This document shows positions 14,958 through 21,874 of a stretch of 21,923 bases of DNA, one piece after another. Position 1 is the first letter of the stretch. Each line of letters opens with the position of its first letter. Source of the stretch: Candidatus Odinarchaeota archaeon (GTDB taxonomy: Archaea > Asgardarchaeota > Baldrarchaeia > Baldrarchaeales > DXJG01); NCBI GenBank assembly GCA_021158895.1, contig JAGGSW010000126.1, forward strand, positions 1 through 21,923, in the 5' to 3' direction. The notes below the pieces were generated by a model that worked only from the letters and a program-made list of their open reading frames with translations, ran no database searches and was not told the DNA's origin. The position numbers and the translations under genes were made by a program.

Positions 14958-16082
14958 ATGGAAGAGTTAAGCGTAAAAGTGAGTTTTTCGGAAACGGATG
15001 GAAAAAACGTTGCAATAATAAACTTACCAGATAAATTTCAATTTCTCAGTTCCGCAGTAGTAAATGGAGGATTCACCGTTTCAGACACGGTTGTTATACT
15101 TCAAGTACATAAAAACTACAGTAGCGAAAAGCCGGAAGAGGATCTGTTCGAAGTGTATCGAAAATTAAAGCTAAAAAATAATGCAATAGGTTTCATGACA
15201 GCCAGCAATATCAAAAAAGTACTTACGGTTTCGACGAAAAAAGTTAATAATGTAAAAGCGATCTCTATTGCTACCGCAGGTACATCTAACGCTGCATTTG
15301 CAGGAGAAAACCCTAACACACAAACTAACGACCTTAACAACAAAATTGGAACAATAAACATTATATCAATATTAAACGTGCCTCTCCAAAAAACAGGTCT
15401 TACAAATGCCGTTATGACAATAACCGAAGCAAAAACCGCGGCCCTATGGGATCATGGAATAGAAGCTACAGGAACCACTAGTGACGCTGTTGCAATTGCA
15501 ACCCCGATAGGAGACGGTTATAAATACGCTGGCACTGCAACCGACGTGGGAATAGCTATCGCAAAATCCGTTAGAGAAGCGGTATTTAACTCTATTAGAA
15601 AGGCAGGAGATAAACCTTGTCCTAAAGACTTCCTAACAGTACTAGGAGAGAAGGGAATAAGTATTAAAGATATGTGGGAAGCAGCAAAGGAGCTATATGT
15701 TCCTCATCCACGCTGGGATCTTAAAGTGTTGAAGAAGATGTTTATACGATCGCTGAGGACTCTACAGAAAGATATCAATGTTAATGCAATGATTCTCGCG
15801 GCAGCTCTGTTAGAGGAAGCAGGTGTAAAGAACAAACTTTACGGTCTCAGCGCTGAAGAATTTATGAAAGATCCCGTTCATTTATTAACTGACGAAATAC
15901 TAGGAATGGCATTAGCTGAATACATCGCTGGAACAAAGGGATTATTCGAATACGTTAGATACGACACGAATAAACCGGGGATCATTAGAGAACTCGGCCC
16001 ATTTCTTGACGACATCGTTGCATCGCTAATCGGCAGCATTATGTCAAAAATCTATTCAAAACTATTGGAGGAAAATATATGA
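14958..16082 (+). CDS. cbiS: CbiS-type bifunctional adenosylcobinamide amidohydrolase / alpha-ribazole phosphatase
   Basis: A 374-aa fusion. Residues 1 to about 225 form a CbiZ domain, with ATAGTSNAAFAGE, then NAVMTITEAKTAALWDHGI and ATGTTSDAVAIATP, the conserved core of adenosylcobinamide amidohydrolase, which removes aminopropanol and yields cobyric acid for CbiB. Residues about 228-374 match the CobZ alpha-ribazole-5'-phosphate phosphatase, a relative of PgpA: PHPRWDLKVLKKMF, AALLEEAG, then HLLTDEILGMALAEY with the acidic pair DE, and a C-terminal helix LDDIVASLIG. Such a CbiZ-CobZ fusion is known as CbiS from Methanopyrus. It therefore serves both the corrin branch and the lower-ligand branch. 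AAGGAG ahead of the ATG is a strong ribosome site; the stop overlaps cobS by four bases. Confidence 0.87.
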   Translation: MEELSVKVSFSETDGKNVAIINLPDKFQFLSSAVVNGGFTVSDTVVILQVHKNYSSEKPEEDLFEVYRKLKLKNNAIGFMTASNIKKVLTVSTKKVNNVKAISIATAGTSNAAFAGENPNTQTNDLNNKIGTINIISILNVPLQKTGLTNAVMTITEAKTAALWDHGIEATGTTSDAVAIATPIGDGYKYAGTATDVGIAIAKSVREAVFNSIRKAGDKPCPKDFLTVLGEKGISIKDMWEAAKELYVPHPRWDLKVLKKMFIRSLRTLQKDINVNAMILAAALLEEAGVKNKLYGLSAEEFMKDPVHLLTDEILGMALAEYIAGTKGLFEYVRYDTNKPGIIRELGPFLDDIVASLIGSIMSKIYSKLLEENI

Positions 16083-16882
16083 GTGCGTTAAGAGCTGTTA
16101 AGACTCTATTTTCTCTGTTCACAGTCTTACCAGTAAACGCTGATAGCAATGATGTATATGAATTATCTAGGAAATTTTGGTTGCTACCTTTAATAGGTGC
16201 ATTCTTCGGTTTCATCGCAGGCAGTATGCTCTTGATATTAAATAATGTCTTCCCACCGCTCGTATCATCAACAATTGTACTTGCAACATTACATGGAACA
16301 AATAGATTTTTGCACATAGATGGGCTTATAGATTTTGGAGATGGCGTAATTACCGTGGGTTCAAAGGACGATAAAATAAGAGCAATGAAAGACGTTAGAG
16401 CTGGAACCGGAGGAATAATACATGCGATTCTTTTCACCCTACTGGTGGTTACATCTCTATCTTCGCTACCTTTTTACTTGCTGTTCTTAGCGCCGTTTGC
16501 TGCGGAAGTCTTGTCGAGAAACTCGATGGTGACTTGCGCAGCAATTGGTAAGCCTAGGGATGAAGGTATTGGAAGTATATTTGTCAAAAATACGAAATAT
16601 AAAAGTCTAATACTATCTACAATTCTATCTACGGCTTTAATATATACAGCAGGATACTTAACTGGAATATTCGATATTTTCAGTAATGTAGAATTTGTAA
16701 TAATATTTCTTCTACTAATATTCAGTAGTTGTCTAGCAGGGATCGTTATGGCGGAAATAGCCATGAAAAATTTTGAGTGTGTTACTGGTGACGTGTTAGG
16801 AGCAACAAATGAAATAGCAAGGTCAGTTATATTGTTGGTAATTCTCGTGGTGGTAGAATGCCTAAAGTTGACGCAATTATAA
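16079..16882 (+). CDS. cobS: Adenosylcobinamide-GDP ribazoletransferase (cobalamin synthase)
   Basis: A 267-aa integral membrane enzyme, normal length, which joins adenosylcobinamide-GDP to alpha-ribazole (or its phosphate), the last step of the nucleotide-loop pathway. The metal-binding motif HIDGLIDFGDG (residues 79-89) is intact and is followed by the MKDVRAGTGGI loop (103-113) typical of CobS. Four to six hydrophobic helices surround it, and a late segment SSCLAGIVMAEIA and DVLGATNEIARS closes the domain as in the family. The ATG overlaps the cbiS stop (ATGA) with GGAGGA upstream. The gene overlaps cobY by 25 bases, so these last three genes are tightly coupled. It acts at the membrane, near CbiB. 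Confidence 0.95.
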   Translation: MSALRAVKTLFSLFTVLPVNADSNDVYELSRKFWLLPLIGAFFGFIAGSMLLILNNVFPPLVSSTIVLATLHGTNRFLHIDGLIDFGDGVITVGSKDDKIRAMKDVRAGTGGIIHAILFTLLVVTSLSSLPFYLLFLAPFAAEVLSRNSMVTCAAIGKPRDEGIGSIFVKNTKYKSLILSTILSTALIYTAGYLTGIFDIFSNVEFVIIFLLLIFSSCLAGIVMAEIAMKNFECVTGDVLGATNEIARSVILLVILVVVECLKLTQL

Positions 16883-17505
16883 CGGCAGGTGGAAAAGGCA
16901 CAAGACTAAAGGAACTATGTACGGAGAAGCCGCTTGTTAAAATATTTGGAATCCCCCTGATAGAGTATGTTCTCAACGCAGTATCGGAATCTCGACTCAT
17001 AAGAGAAATATTTGTATCTGTTAGTCCATTTACTCCAAAAACGAAGGAATACGTTGAAAAGAAAGGATTTAAAGTTATTAAAACGCCAGGGCTTGGATAC
17101 GTTGAGGACCTAAAATATTCAATGAACTACCTTTCATCGCCTCATGTATTTGTATGTCCAGCAGATATGCCGTTGCTCAGAGGTGAATCAATTGACATGG
17201 TAATAAAAACTTATTTTAAATGGGGAAGATCTTCTCTGGTTGTTGGAGTACCATTTTATGTTACTGAATCATTAGGTATAACCTCAACGTTTAAGATCAC
17301 AGTAGATGGTCAGATCGTAGTACCTCGTGGAGTTAGCGTTGTTAATAGAAATGAAATGTTAAATAAAGATCATCTTGATGAGAAATATCTGATTACAGAA
17401 ACCTTGGACTTTGCTGTAAACGTGAACACTATTAATGACCTGAAGGTAGCTAGAAAAATATTAAGTAAACGGTTTCAATGCTTAAGAGAAAGAAGGCGTT
17501 CATAG
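16858..17505 (+). CDS. cobY: GTP:adenosylcobinamide-phosphate guanylyltransferase, archaeal type
   Basis: A 215-aa nucleotidyltransferase with the MobA-like fold. CobY is the archaeal, non-kinase replacement for bacterial CobU, transferring GMP to adenosylcobinamide phosphate. The N-terminal nucleotide loop TAGGKGTRL (residues 9-17), TEKPLVKIFG (22-31), the metal site CPADMPLL (100-107) and TLDFAVNVNTINDLKVA near the C-terminus, the closing helix of this group, are seen. The ATG at 16858 has GGTGGTAG just upstream. A MobA or sugar nucleotidyltransferase identity is possible from the fold alone, but length, the lack of a bacterial CobU and the operon favour CobY. It is the last gene of the operon and overlaps the convergent cobT by 31 bases, so both transcripts may interfere. 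Confidence 0.87.
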   Translation: MPKVDAIITAGGKGTRLKELCTEKPLVKIFGIPLIEYVLNAVSESRLIREIFVSVSPFTPKTKEYVEKKGFKVIKTPGLGYVEDLKYSMNYLSSPHVFVCPADMPLLRGESIDMVIKTYFKWGRSSLVVGVPFYVTESLGITSTFKITVDGQIVVPRGVSVVNRNEMLNKDHLDEKYLITETLDFAVNVNTINDLKVARKILSKRFQCLRERRRS

Positions 17506-18584
17506 TTTTTCTCTATATCACTAAGTATAGTCTTACACGTAATATTACCCTTCGATTTCAAAATAGAAGCAATAGTTGCGCCACCAGCGCCAACACCTTC
17601 CTTTACAGCACCCTTTTCGTACATCTGTAACCCATCGTATTTTGAATAGCTAAAGTTTAAATTTGCAGCTAATACAGGAACCCTTGCAATCTGAGACACC
17701 AAATATATAAGATCTGAAGTATTATCGTCAATTATCCACCTGGTAGTACCTATAACAACATTTTCTAAAACATTTGAATTTTTCCCTTTTACTATAGCCA
17801 AGACAGCGGCCATTTGCGTTCCCCCTGCCATAACCACAGGTATTCTTTTTGCTGCTCCCACTATAAGCCCTGCAAATGCTACCATCATCGGGTCTCCAAC
17901 AGCTGAAGCCGCAACTAACGGGTCTTTTTTCAACCTTTCTGGGTCAACGTTTGTAGAAGCCAAACCTTCCTTTACAACTCGAAGTTTCAAATCATGCGGA
18001 TTATTCGGCATACTGCTACTAACCTTTCCCTCGGCATCTATTCCCATAGCGAGAAGAACGCCCAGTGCAGTTGTTGTTCCTCCAGGAATGCTTTCACCTA
18101 TTACTAAGTAATCAGATATCTTTGCAAAACTTTCACCTAAAAGAGCTGATCTTTGAAATATTTTTTCTGAATCTTTAACTGCTCGTCCAGTTCTTATGTC
18201 ATTTCCTGGACTACCTTCAACTTCTATAAAGGGTATGTGCGGCTTAACTTTGACACCTGCATTTACAACAAATACTGGTATATCTGCAACCCGCACTGCT
18301 GACATTGTAATTAATGCGGGGGTTGGTATTCCTTCGGGGGTGACGGGTACTCCCTTTATGCACTTACATCTTCCGTAAAATAGTAATTCTACGTCTGCGG
18401 CAGGTGTGTAGTCGGTTAACTCAGGATATTTTCCTGCTGCAGATATCCTTGGAATTTTAGCTGTTTCTGTGTTACCTATCACGCAGATAAATGTTGGATT
18501 TAGTCCCCACACTTTTTCTATGAATTGCTTTGCTTTCTCTTCTTCAAAACATATCAATATATCGTTAGGTGTTCTTATCGGCAT
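17475..18584 (-). CDS. cobT: Archaeal CobT-like nicotinate-nucleotide:benzimidazole phosphoribosyltransferase
   Basis: A 369-aa protein of the archaeal CobT family, which uses nicotinate mononucleotide and a benzimidazole or purine base to make alpha-ribazole phosphate. Characteristic segments are NAGVKVKPHIPFIEV, GESIPGGTTTALG, DPLVAASAVGDPMMVAFAG, VVMAGGTQMAAVLA, and the C-terminal KEGVGAGGA with Glu329 at the position of the catalytic Glu of bacterial CobT. The ATG at 18584 has GGTGA seven bases upstream. The gene opposes the cobY end (31-base overlap) and is divergent from the asnB-like gene; the 102-base spacer holds the second copy of the palindromic operator, over its predicted start site. 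Its product feeds CobZ (in CbiS) and CobS. Confidence 0.9.
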   Translation of the reverse strand: MPIRTPNDILICFEEEKAKQFIEKVWGLNPTFICVIGNTETAKIPRISAAGKYPELTDYTPAADVELLFYGRCKCIKGVPVTPEGIPTPALITMSAVRVADIPVFVVNAGVKVKPHIPFIEVEGSPGNDIRTGRAVKDSEKIFQRSALLGESFAKISDYLVIGESIPGGTTTALGVLLAMGIDAEGKVSSSMPNNPHDLKLRVVKEGLASTNVDPERLKKDPLVAASAVGDPMMVAFAGLIVGAAKRIPVVMAGGTQMAAVLAIVKGKNSNVLENVVIGTTRWIIDDNTSDLIYLVSQIARVPVLAANLNFSYSKYDGLQMYEKGAVKEGVGAGGATIASILKSKGNITCKTILSDIEKNYERLLSLKH

Positions 18585-18620
18585 TTTTCTTCACCACAAG
18601 CTTTATTATGAATAGTTTGA

Positions 18621-18630
18621 ATAATTTATT
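18621..18630 (+). promoter_or_regulatory. TATA-like element for the asnB-like/DUF71 pair
   Basis: ATAATTTATT lies about 26 bases before position 18652, inside the operator at 18638-18656, so the predicted plus-strand transcript begins within it. The gene ATG at 18687 would then have a leader of about 35 bases carrying GGTGA. Confidence 0.4.
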
Positions 18631-18637
18631 CAATAAC

Positions 18638-18656
18638 GTAGGATAACTTATCCTAT
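18638..18656. promoter_or_regulatory. Putative corrinoid-regulon operator, copy 2, in a divergent promoter
   Basis: GTAGGATAA-C-TTATCCTAT differs from the perfect palindrome at 9824-9842 only at the centre and the last base. It lies midway between cobT (minus) and the asnB-like gene (plus). TATA-like sequences on each side place both predicted start sites inside it, so one bound dimer could shut both promoters. Confidence 0.7.
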
Positions 18657-18670
18657 AATATATTAATATT
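18657..18670 (-). promoter_or_regulatory. TATA-like element for cobT
   Basis: Read on the minus strand this is an AT-rich ATTAATATATTAT stretch about 26 bases before 18638, the edge of the operator. The cobT leader would then be about 55 bases, with GGTGA before the ATG. Confidence 0.4.
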
Positions 18671-18686
18671 TCCTCGGTGAACATTA

Positions 18687-19625
18687 ATGACAATTACTTC
18701 AATAATTCAGCAAATAACTGACATTCTCGAAAAAAACATCATAGAAAAACCAGCAGATGCTATTCTTTTTTCTGGAGGCATTGATACCTCTGTTCTTGCG
18801 GCACTAACATGTAGGTATTCAAAAATTCCACTTGTTACGGTCGTGTTTAAGGAAGCGTTTTCTTCCGATTTACAGTTTTCCACAATAGTGGCTAAACATC
18901 TTGGAGCCGAGCAGCACATAAAATATTTCGATGTAGACGAGGCAATTCAAGCAGCATACAAAGTAATTGAAATATTAAAAGTGTTCGATCCCGTGGAAAT
19001 CAGAAATAGTATACCAATATATATAGGACTAGAATTTTGTAGGAAGATGGGATACCATGTAGTAATGACTGGAGACGGAGGCGATGAGCTTTTTGCAGGA
19101 TATTCCTTCTTACTCGAGAAACCATTAAGGGAAATTGACGAATGGATAAAAAATGTCGTTAAAACGTGGAGCTTTTCTTCAAGTAAGTTAGCTAAAAGCC
19201 TTAAAATAACCGTAAGACAACCATATACCAGTGAAGACGTGGTAAAGTTGGCACTACGCATTCCTATTCAATATAAAGTTGTTAAGAAAGATAACAAAGT
19301 AATTGGGAAATATATCCTGAGAAAAATCGCAGAGAAATATCTTCCCGAAAAAGTCGCTTGGCGATCCAAAGATCCCATAGAAGTAGGAAGCGGCGCAAGC
19401 GCTCTTAATACGATATTTGCTCAAATGATGTCTGATAAAGAGTTTAATGAGTTGTCTAGGGAAGTTAAACTACGAGATAAAGAGCAAGCATTCTACTTTA
19501 AAATATTCAAAACCATTGGTTGTAAAATCCCTAAAGCCAAAAATGCATCAAATGCCTGTAAATACTGTGGAGCGGAAGTTTCAAACAAGTTTTGCAGAAT
19601 ATGTGGTGCTTATCCTGCCGTCTAA
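18687..19625 (+). CDS. Asparagine-synthase-like PP-loop ATPase with C-terminal zinc ribbon, probable corrinoid-regulon member
   Basis: A 312-aa protein matching only the synthetase half of AsnB; the N-terminal glutaminase domain is absent and no Cys2 nucleophile exists. The PP-loop is SGGIDTS (residues 29-35), FDPVEIRNSIPIYIG (100-114) and the GDGGDELFAGY motif (129-139) are well kept, so it should adenylate a carboxylate and accept ammonia. The last 25 residues carry two CxxC pairs (Cys291/294 and 303/306), a zinc ribbon unusual for AsnB. GGTGA six bases before the ATG supports the start. It shares a 102-base promoter region with cobT and is followed after 13 bases by a DUF71 protein. Free asparagine synthesis cannot be excluded, but co-regulation suggests a carboxylate or amide step on a corrinoid or its precursor. 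Substrate unknown. Confidence 0.75.
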   Translation: MTITSIIQQITDILEKNIIEKPADAILFSGGIDTSVLAALTCRYSKIPLVTVVFKEAFSSDLQFSTIVAKHLGAEQHIKYFDVDEAIQAAYKVIEILKVFDPVEIRNSIPIYIGLEFCRKMGYHVVMTGDGGDELFAGYSFLLEKPLREIDEWIKNVVKTWSFSSSKLAKSLKITVRQPYTSEDVVKLALRIPIQYKVVKKDNKVIGKYILRKIAEKYLPEKVAWRSKDPIEVGSGASALNTIFAQMMSDKEFNELSREVKLRDKEQAFYFKIFKTIGCKIPKAKNASNACKYCGAEVSNKFCRICGAYPAV

Positions 19626-19638
19626 AGGAGGTATGATA

Positions 19639-20307
19639 TTGAATGTAGTGGTTTTCTTTTCTGGAGGAAAGGAATCTGTATTTTCCCTCATGAAAAGTTT
19701 GGAAAAAGGTTTTAACATAAAATGTTTACTTCACGTCATTTACGAGTTTCCAAGGCCATCTCCTCACACAGAAAATGCTCATATAGTAAGAATTATGTCA
19801 AATATTTTAAATATCCCGGTGTCCTTTTTAAAAACCAAAAAGGGACAGGAAAAGAATATTTTAAAAAATTATTTTTCCTCTCTGGAAATTGATGCCGTTG
19901 TTGCAGGAGATCTATATATTGAGGAACATAGACGGTGGTTAAGCGATATTTGCAATGAGGTAAATATTAAACTTATAGAGCCGCTTTGGGTTGGAGACGC
20001 GAACAAGTCGAGAGAAATACTCTTTGAAGAAGTATCTTCAGGTATTAAAACTTTTATTTGCGGGGTCGATCTGCGCTACTTAGATGAAAAATGGCTAGGA
20101 TTTGAACTTAACGCTGATACTGTGCATTTATTTTTATCAGAAATCGATAAAAACATCGATCCATGCGGTGAGATGGGTGAATATCATACCTTAGTTTTTG
20201 ATTGCCCACTTTTCGATCGAAAAATAGAGATCAAAGATTATGAGATTAAAAGGACCGAAAACTTTGCATACACGGTTATAAAAGATTTTAGTCTTAAAAA
20301 GAAGTAA
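19639..20307 (+). CDS. DUF71/COG2102 PP-loop ATPase, B12-salvage-type rather than Dph6
   Basis: A 222-aa protein. I choose the TTG at 19639, six bases after AAAGGAGGT, giving the usual N-terminus NVVVFFSGGK; an ATG at 19633 abuts the ribosome site and a longer frame from 19447 only shadows the upstream gene. The PP-loop is SGGKES (residues 8-13; usually SGGKDS). The family's second motif reads DPCGEMGEYHT (174-184). True Dph6 diphthine-ammonia ligases carry GEGGE(F/Y)ET, whereas the other branch, which published comparative genomics linked to B12 salvage, carries an ENGE(F/Y)HT type; this one has the HT ending. The Dph6-like sequence around the substrate loop (SGAI..Q..R) is also altered to AGDLYIEEHRR. 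Operon position after the AsnB-like gene and the operator upstream agree with a corrinoid role. Reaction unknown. Confidence 0.72.
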   Translation: MNVVVFFSGGKESVFSLMKSLEKGFNIKCLLHVIYEFPRPSPHTENAHIVRIMSNILNIPVSFLKTKKGQEKNILKNYFSSLEIDAVVAGDLYIEEHRRWLSDICNEVNIKLIEPLWVGDANKSREILFEEVSSGIKTFICGVDLRYLDEKWLGFELNADTVHLFLSEIDKNIDPCGEMGEYHTLVFDCPLFDRKIEIKDYEIKRTENFAYTVIKDFSLKKK

Positions 20308-20329
20308 GTATCATCTGCATATTTTAGAA

Positions 20330-21382
20330 TTAAAAGCTATCTAAGATTACTTTCACTAGTTTCTTAAGAGGAACATAGTTTTCACTAGTTTCACAAAATC
20401 TAATTCTGGGATTTAACTGGTCAATAATGTTGGATGCTGCAAACGGAACTTTAACATCTAAATGTCTACCAGTTATAGATGATGTACCGTGATCAACTAT
20501 TACAGCTACTTTACAGCCTTCCATAAGTTTGATGTTTTCCATTAGCACCTTATCAATTTCTTTTAGCAACGAAATTTTCAGCTTCGGGGACTTTTTGTGA
20601 CTAGCTTCATCAATCTCTTCGATGTGTAAAAGGACATTGGAAAATTTAAGGTGTAAAAAAGCTTTATGAAACCTCTCACCTAAATTGAAAACTCTAACTT
20701 TTCCAAGTTTAAGGAATGCGCCAACACCTAGCACCGAAGGGCTTTTTGAAACTACTACTATTGGGTGAATTTCCGGTCTAATATGACTATGAATTTCAAC
20801 AGTTTTCAACGATCCACCACCCCAAGGAAAAACTATCAGCCCACCGGTTTCGGAAGCTATTTTCCTAATAAAGTTTTCAAACTCTCCTAAATCTATGGTT
20901 TCAATGCTTGCTGACGAAGGCGGAGATGGAAGTTTCAAAGCAGAAGAAGACTCTACCGTAATAACGCCTCTCCCCCCACCATAAAAGTAAACCCTAGGAT
21001 TAAGATCCCCTAATAAGCCTAAATAATCCATCACAACATTCTGTAGCCTTATTTCTTCTTCCCGGGAAAGCCTGTAAACCCACTTAATCGTATTGTCCTT
21101 GATTATTGCTGGACTAAGCCTATACGCCACTTGGTTTGAACCTAAGGGGACACCGAGCCCAAGAGCCTCAATAACCCCCCGGGGAACAACAATATTACTA
21201 CCCGTAAGAAATTCTAAAAGAAATAAATGAGTATACTCTCTGGGATCCGTACACCCATATATTCCACTTGAAGCTAGACTATCAATAAATGGCTTCTCAA
21301 GAACTTCAAGAGGAGTTTTATACCCTAATTCAGGAATTTTATCGTCAACAGCCCCGTCAAAGAGCATAATTAAAGTATTCAT
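20330..21382 (-). CDS. ApgM-like alkaline phosphatase superfamily metalloenzyme, catalytic Ser apparently missing
   Basis: A 350-aa protein, shorter than archaeal cofactor-independent phosphoglycerate mutase (about 400 aa). The ATG at 21382 follows GGTGA by five bases; the frame to 21421 has no ribosome site. Family features: DGAVDD (Asp9), RGVIEALGLGVPLGSNQVAYR (residues 68-88), DEASH (Asp258, His262), DHGT (Asp297-His298) and His307, which match the six metal ligands other than the nucleophile. In mutases the nucleophilic Ser lies in a PGSD segment before HL; here the segment is PREYTHL (47-53), and the loop is shortened, so Ser looks replaced. It is thus unlikely to be a phosphoglycerate mutase; a binding or altered hydrolase role is possible. 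It is convergent with the DUF71 gene (22-base gap) and may or may not belong to the corrinoid set. Confidence 0.7.
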   Translation of the reverse strand: MNTLIMLFDGAVDDKIPELGYKTPLEVLEKPFIDSLASSGIYGCTDPREYTHLFLLEFLTGSNIVVPRGVIEALGLGVPLGSNQVAYRLSPAIIKDNTIKWVYRLSREEEIRLQNVVMDYLGLLGDLNPRVYFYGGGRGVITVESSSALKLPSPPSSASIETIDLGEFENFIRKIASETGGLIVFPWGGGSLKTVEIHSHIRPEIHPIVVVSKSPSVLGVGAFLKLGKVRVFNLGERFHKAFLHLKFSNVLLHIEEIDEASHKKSPKLKISLLKEIDKVLMENIKLMEGCKVAVIVDHGTSSITGRHLDVKVPFAASNIIDQLNPRIRFCETSENYVPLKKLVKVILDSF

Positions 21383-21514
21383 GCAATCACCCGTCAAATA
21401 TTCATTACCTTTTGAACTCATTTTTAACAGTAAAACGCAACTTAATAAAAAGATAATATCAAGGATGCTTTAAAACGCCTAAAACTACCATAGTTCCCAA
21501 AACATTCTAGACAC

Positions 21515-21706
21515 TCAAACAAGTGAATAGTTTGTCTCACATTTGTTACAACTATTATACTTACACTTAAACTCCGCTAACCATGCCCTGAAAGCAACGA
21601 GTCTTTCATAGTTCAAAAGAAGATCGATGCATGCCTTTCCATAGCAGTGACAAAAAATTTTATGTTTTCGATCTACGAATATTTGGTTTTCTTGGCAAAC
21701 CTGCAT
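21515..21706 (-). CDS. Small Cys-rich ORF, dubious
   Basis: A 63-codon frame with seven cysteines, including FCHC and KCKYNSCNKC near the C-terminus. There is no clear ribosome site before the ATG at 21706. It starts 12 bases after the stop of the hydrogenase-like relic and in the same frame, so it may be a small zinc protein, or further read-through of decayed DNA. I recognise no family. Confidence 0.2.
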   Translation of the reverse strand: MQVCQENQIFVDRKHKIFCHCYGKACIDLLLNYERLVAFRAWLAEFKCKYNSCNKCETNYSLV

Positions 21707-21718
21707 TGTTTCTGTAGC

Positions 21719-21874
21719 TTAGGGGGTCCTGATTTTCACAGTATTTGGAATACGTGGACTCTCTTCTCCACTCTTCACATAGTAGAATAATTCACCTCTT
21801 GGAGCTTCCACTTTTACCAACAGCTTCTTTACTGGGTTCAGGTTCTCCAACCCCGACCTGTGTACGTCTAGTTT
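21719..21874 (-). pseudogene. Relic of a NiFe-hydrogenase / NuoD-type large subunit (C-terminal motif region)
   Basis: Read on the minus strand, this frame is bounded by TGA (21875-21877) and TAA (21719-21721) and contains VEAPRGELFYYVKSG followed by VKIRTP. That combination is the hallmark of the group-4 hydrogenase / complex I 49-kDa subunit (EchE, FpoD, NuoD), in which it is followed by a long metal-binding C-terminus and preceded by several hundred residues. Here only about 51 residues remain, there is no ATG, the N-terminal part is uncertain, and the TAA comes right after RTP. It is most likely a decayed fragment; because it is close to the window edge, the missing upstream part could lie beyond it with a frame break. 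Similarity was judged by eye. Confidence 0.55.

Noticed and set aside
19447..19638. Longer start for the DUF71 gene inside the asnB-like gene
   Set aside because: The added residues are an out-of-frame reading of the AsnB-like C-terminus; AAAGGAGGT and the family N-terminus fix the start at 19639.
20351..20392. 13-base direct repeat TTTCACTAGTTTC
   Set aside because: Both copies are within the coding end of the ApgM-like gene in different frames; one short repeat in AT-rich DNA is weak evidence for anything.
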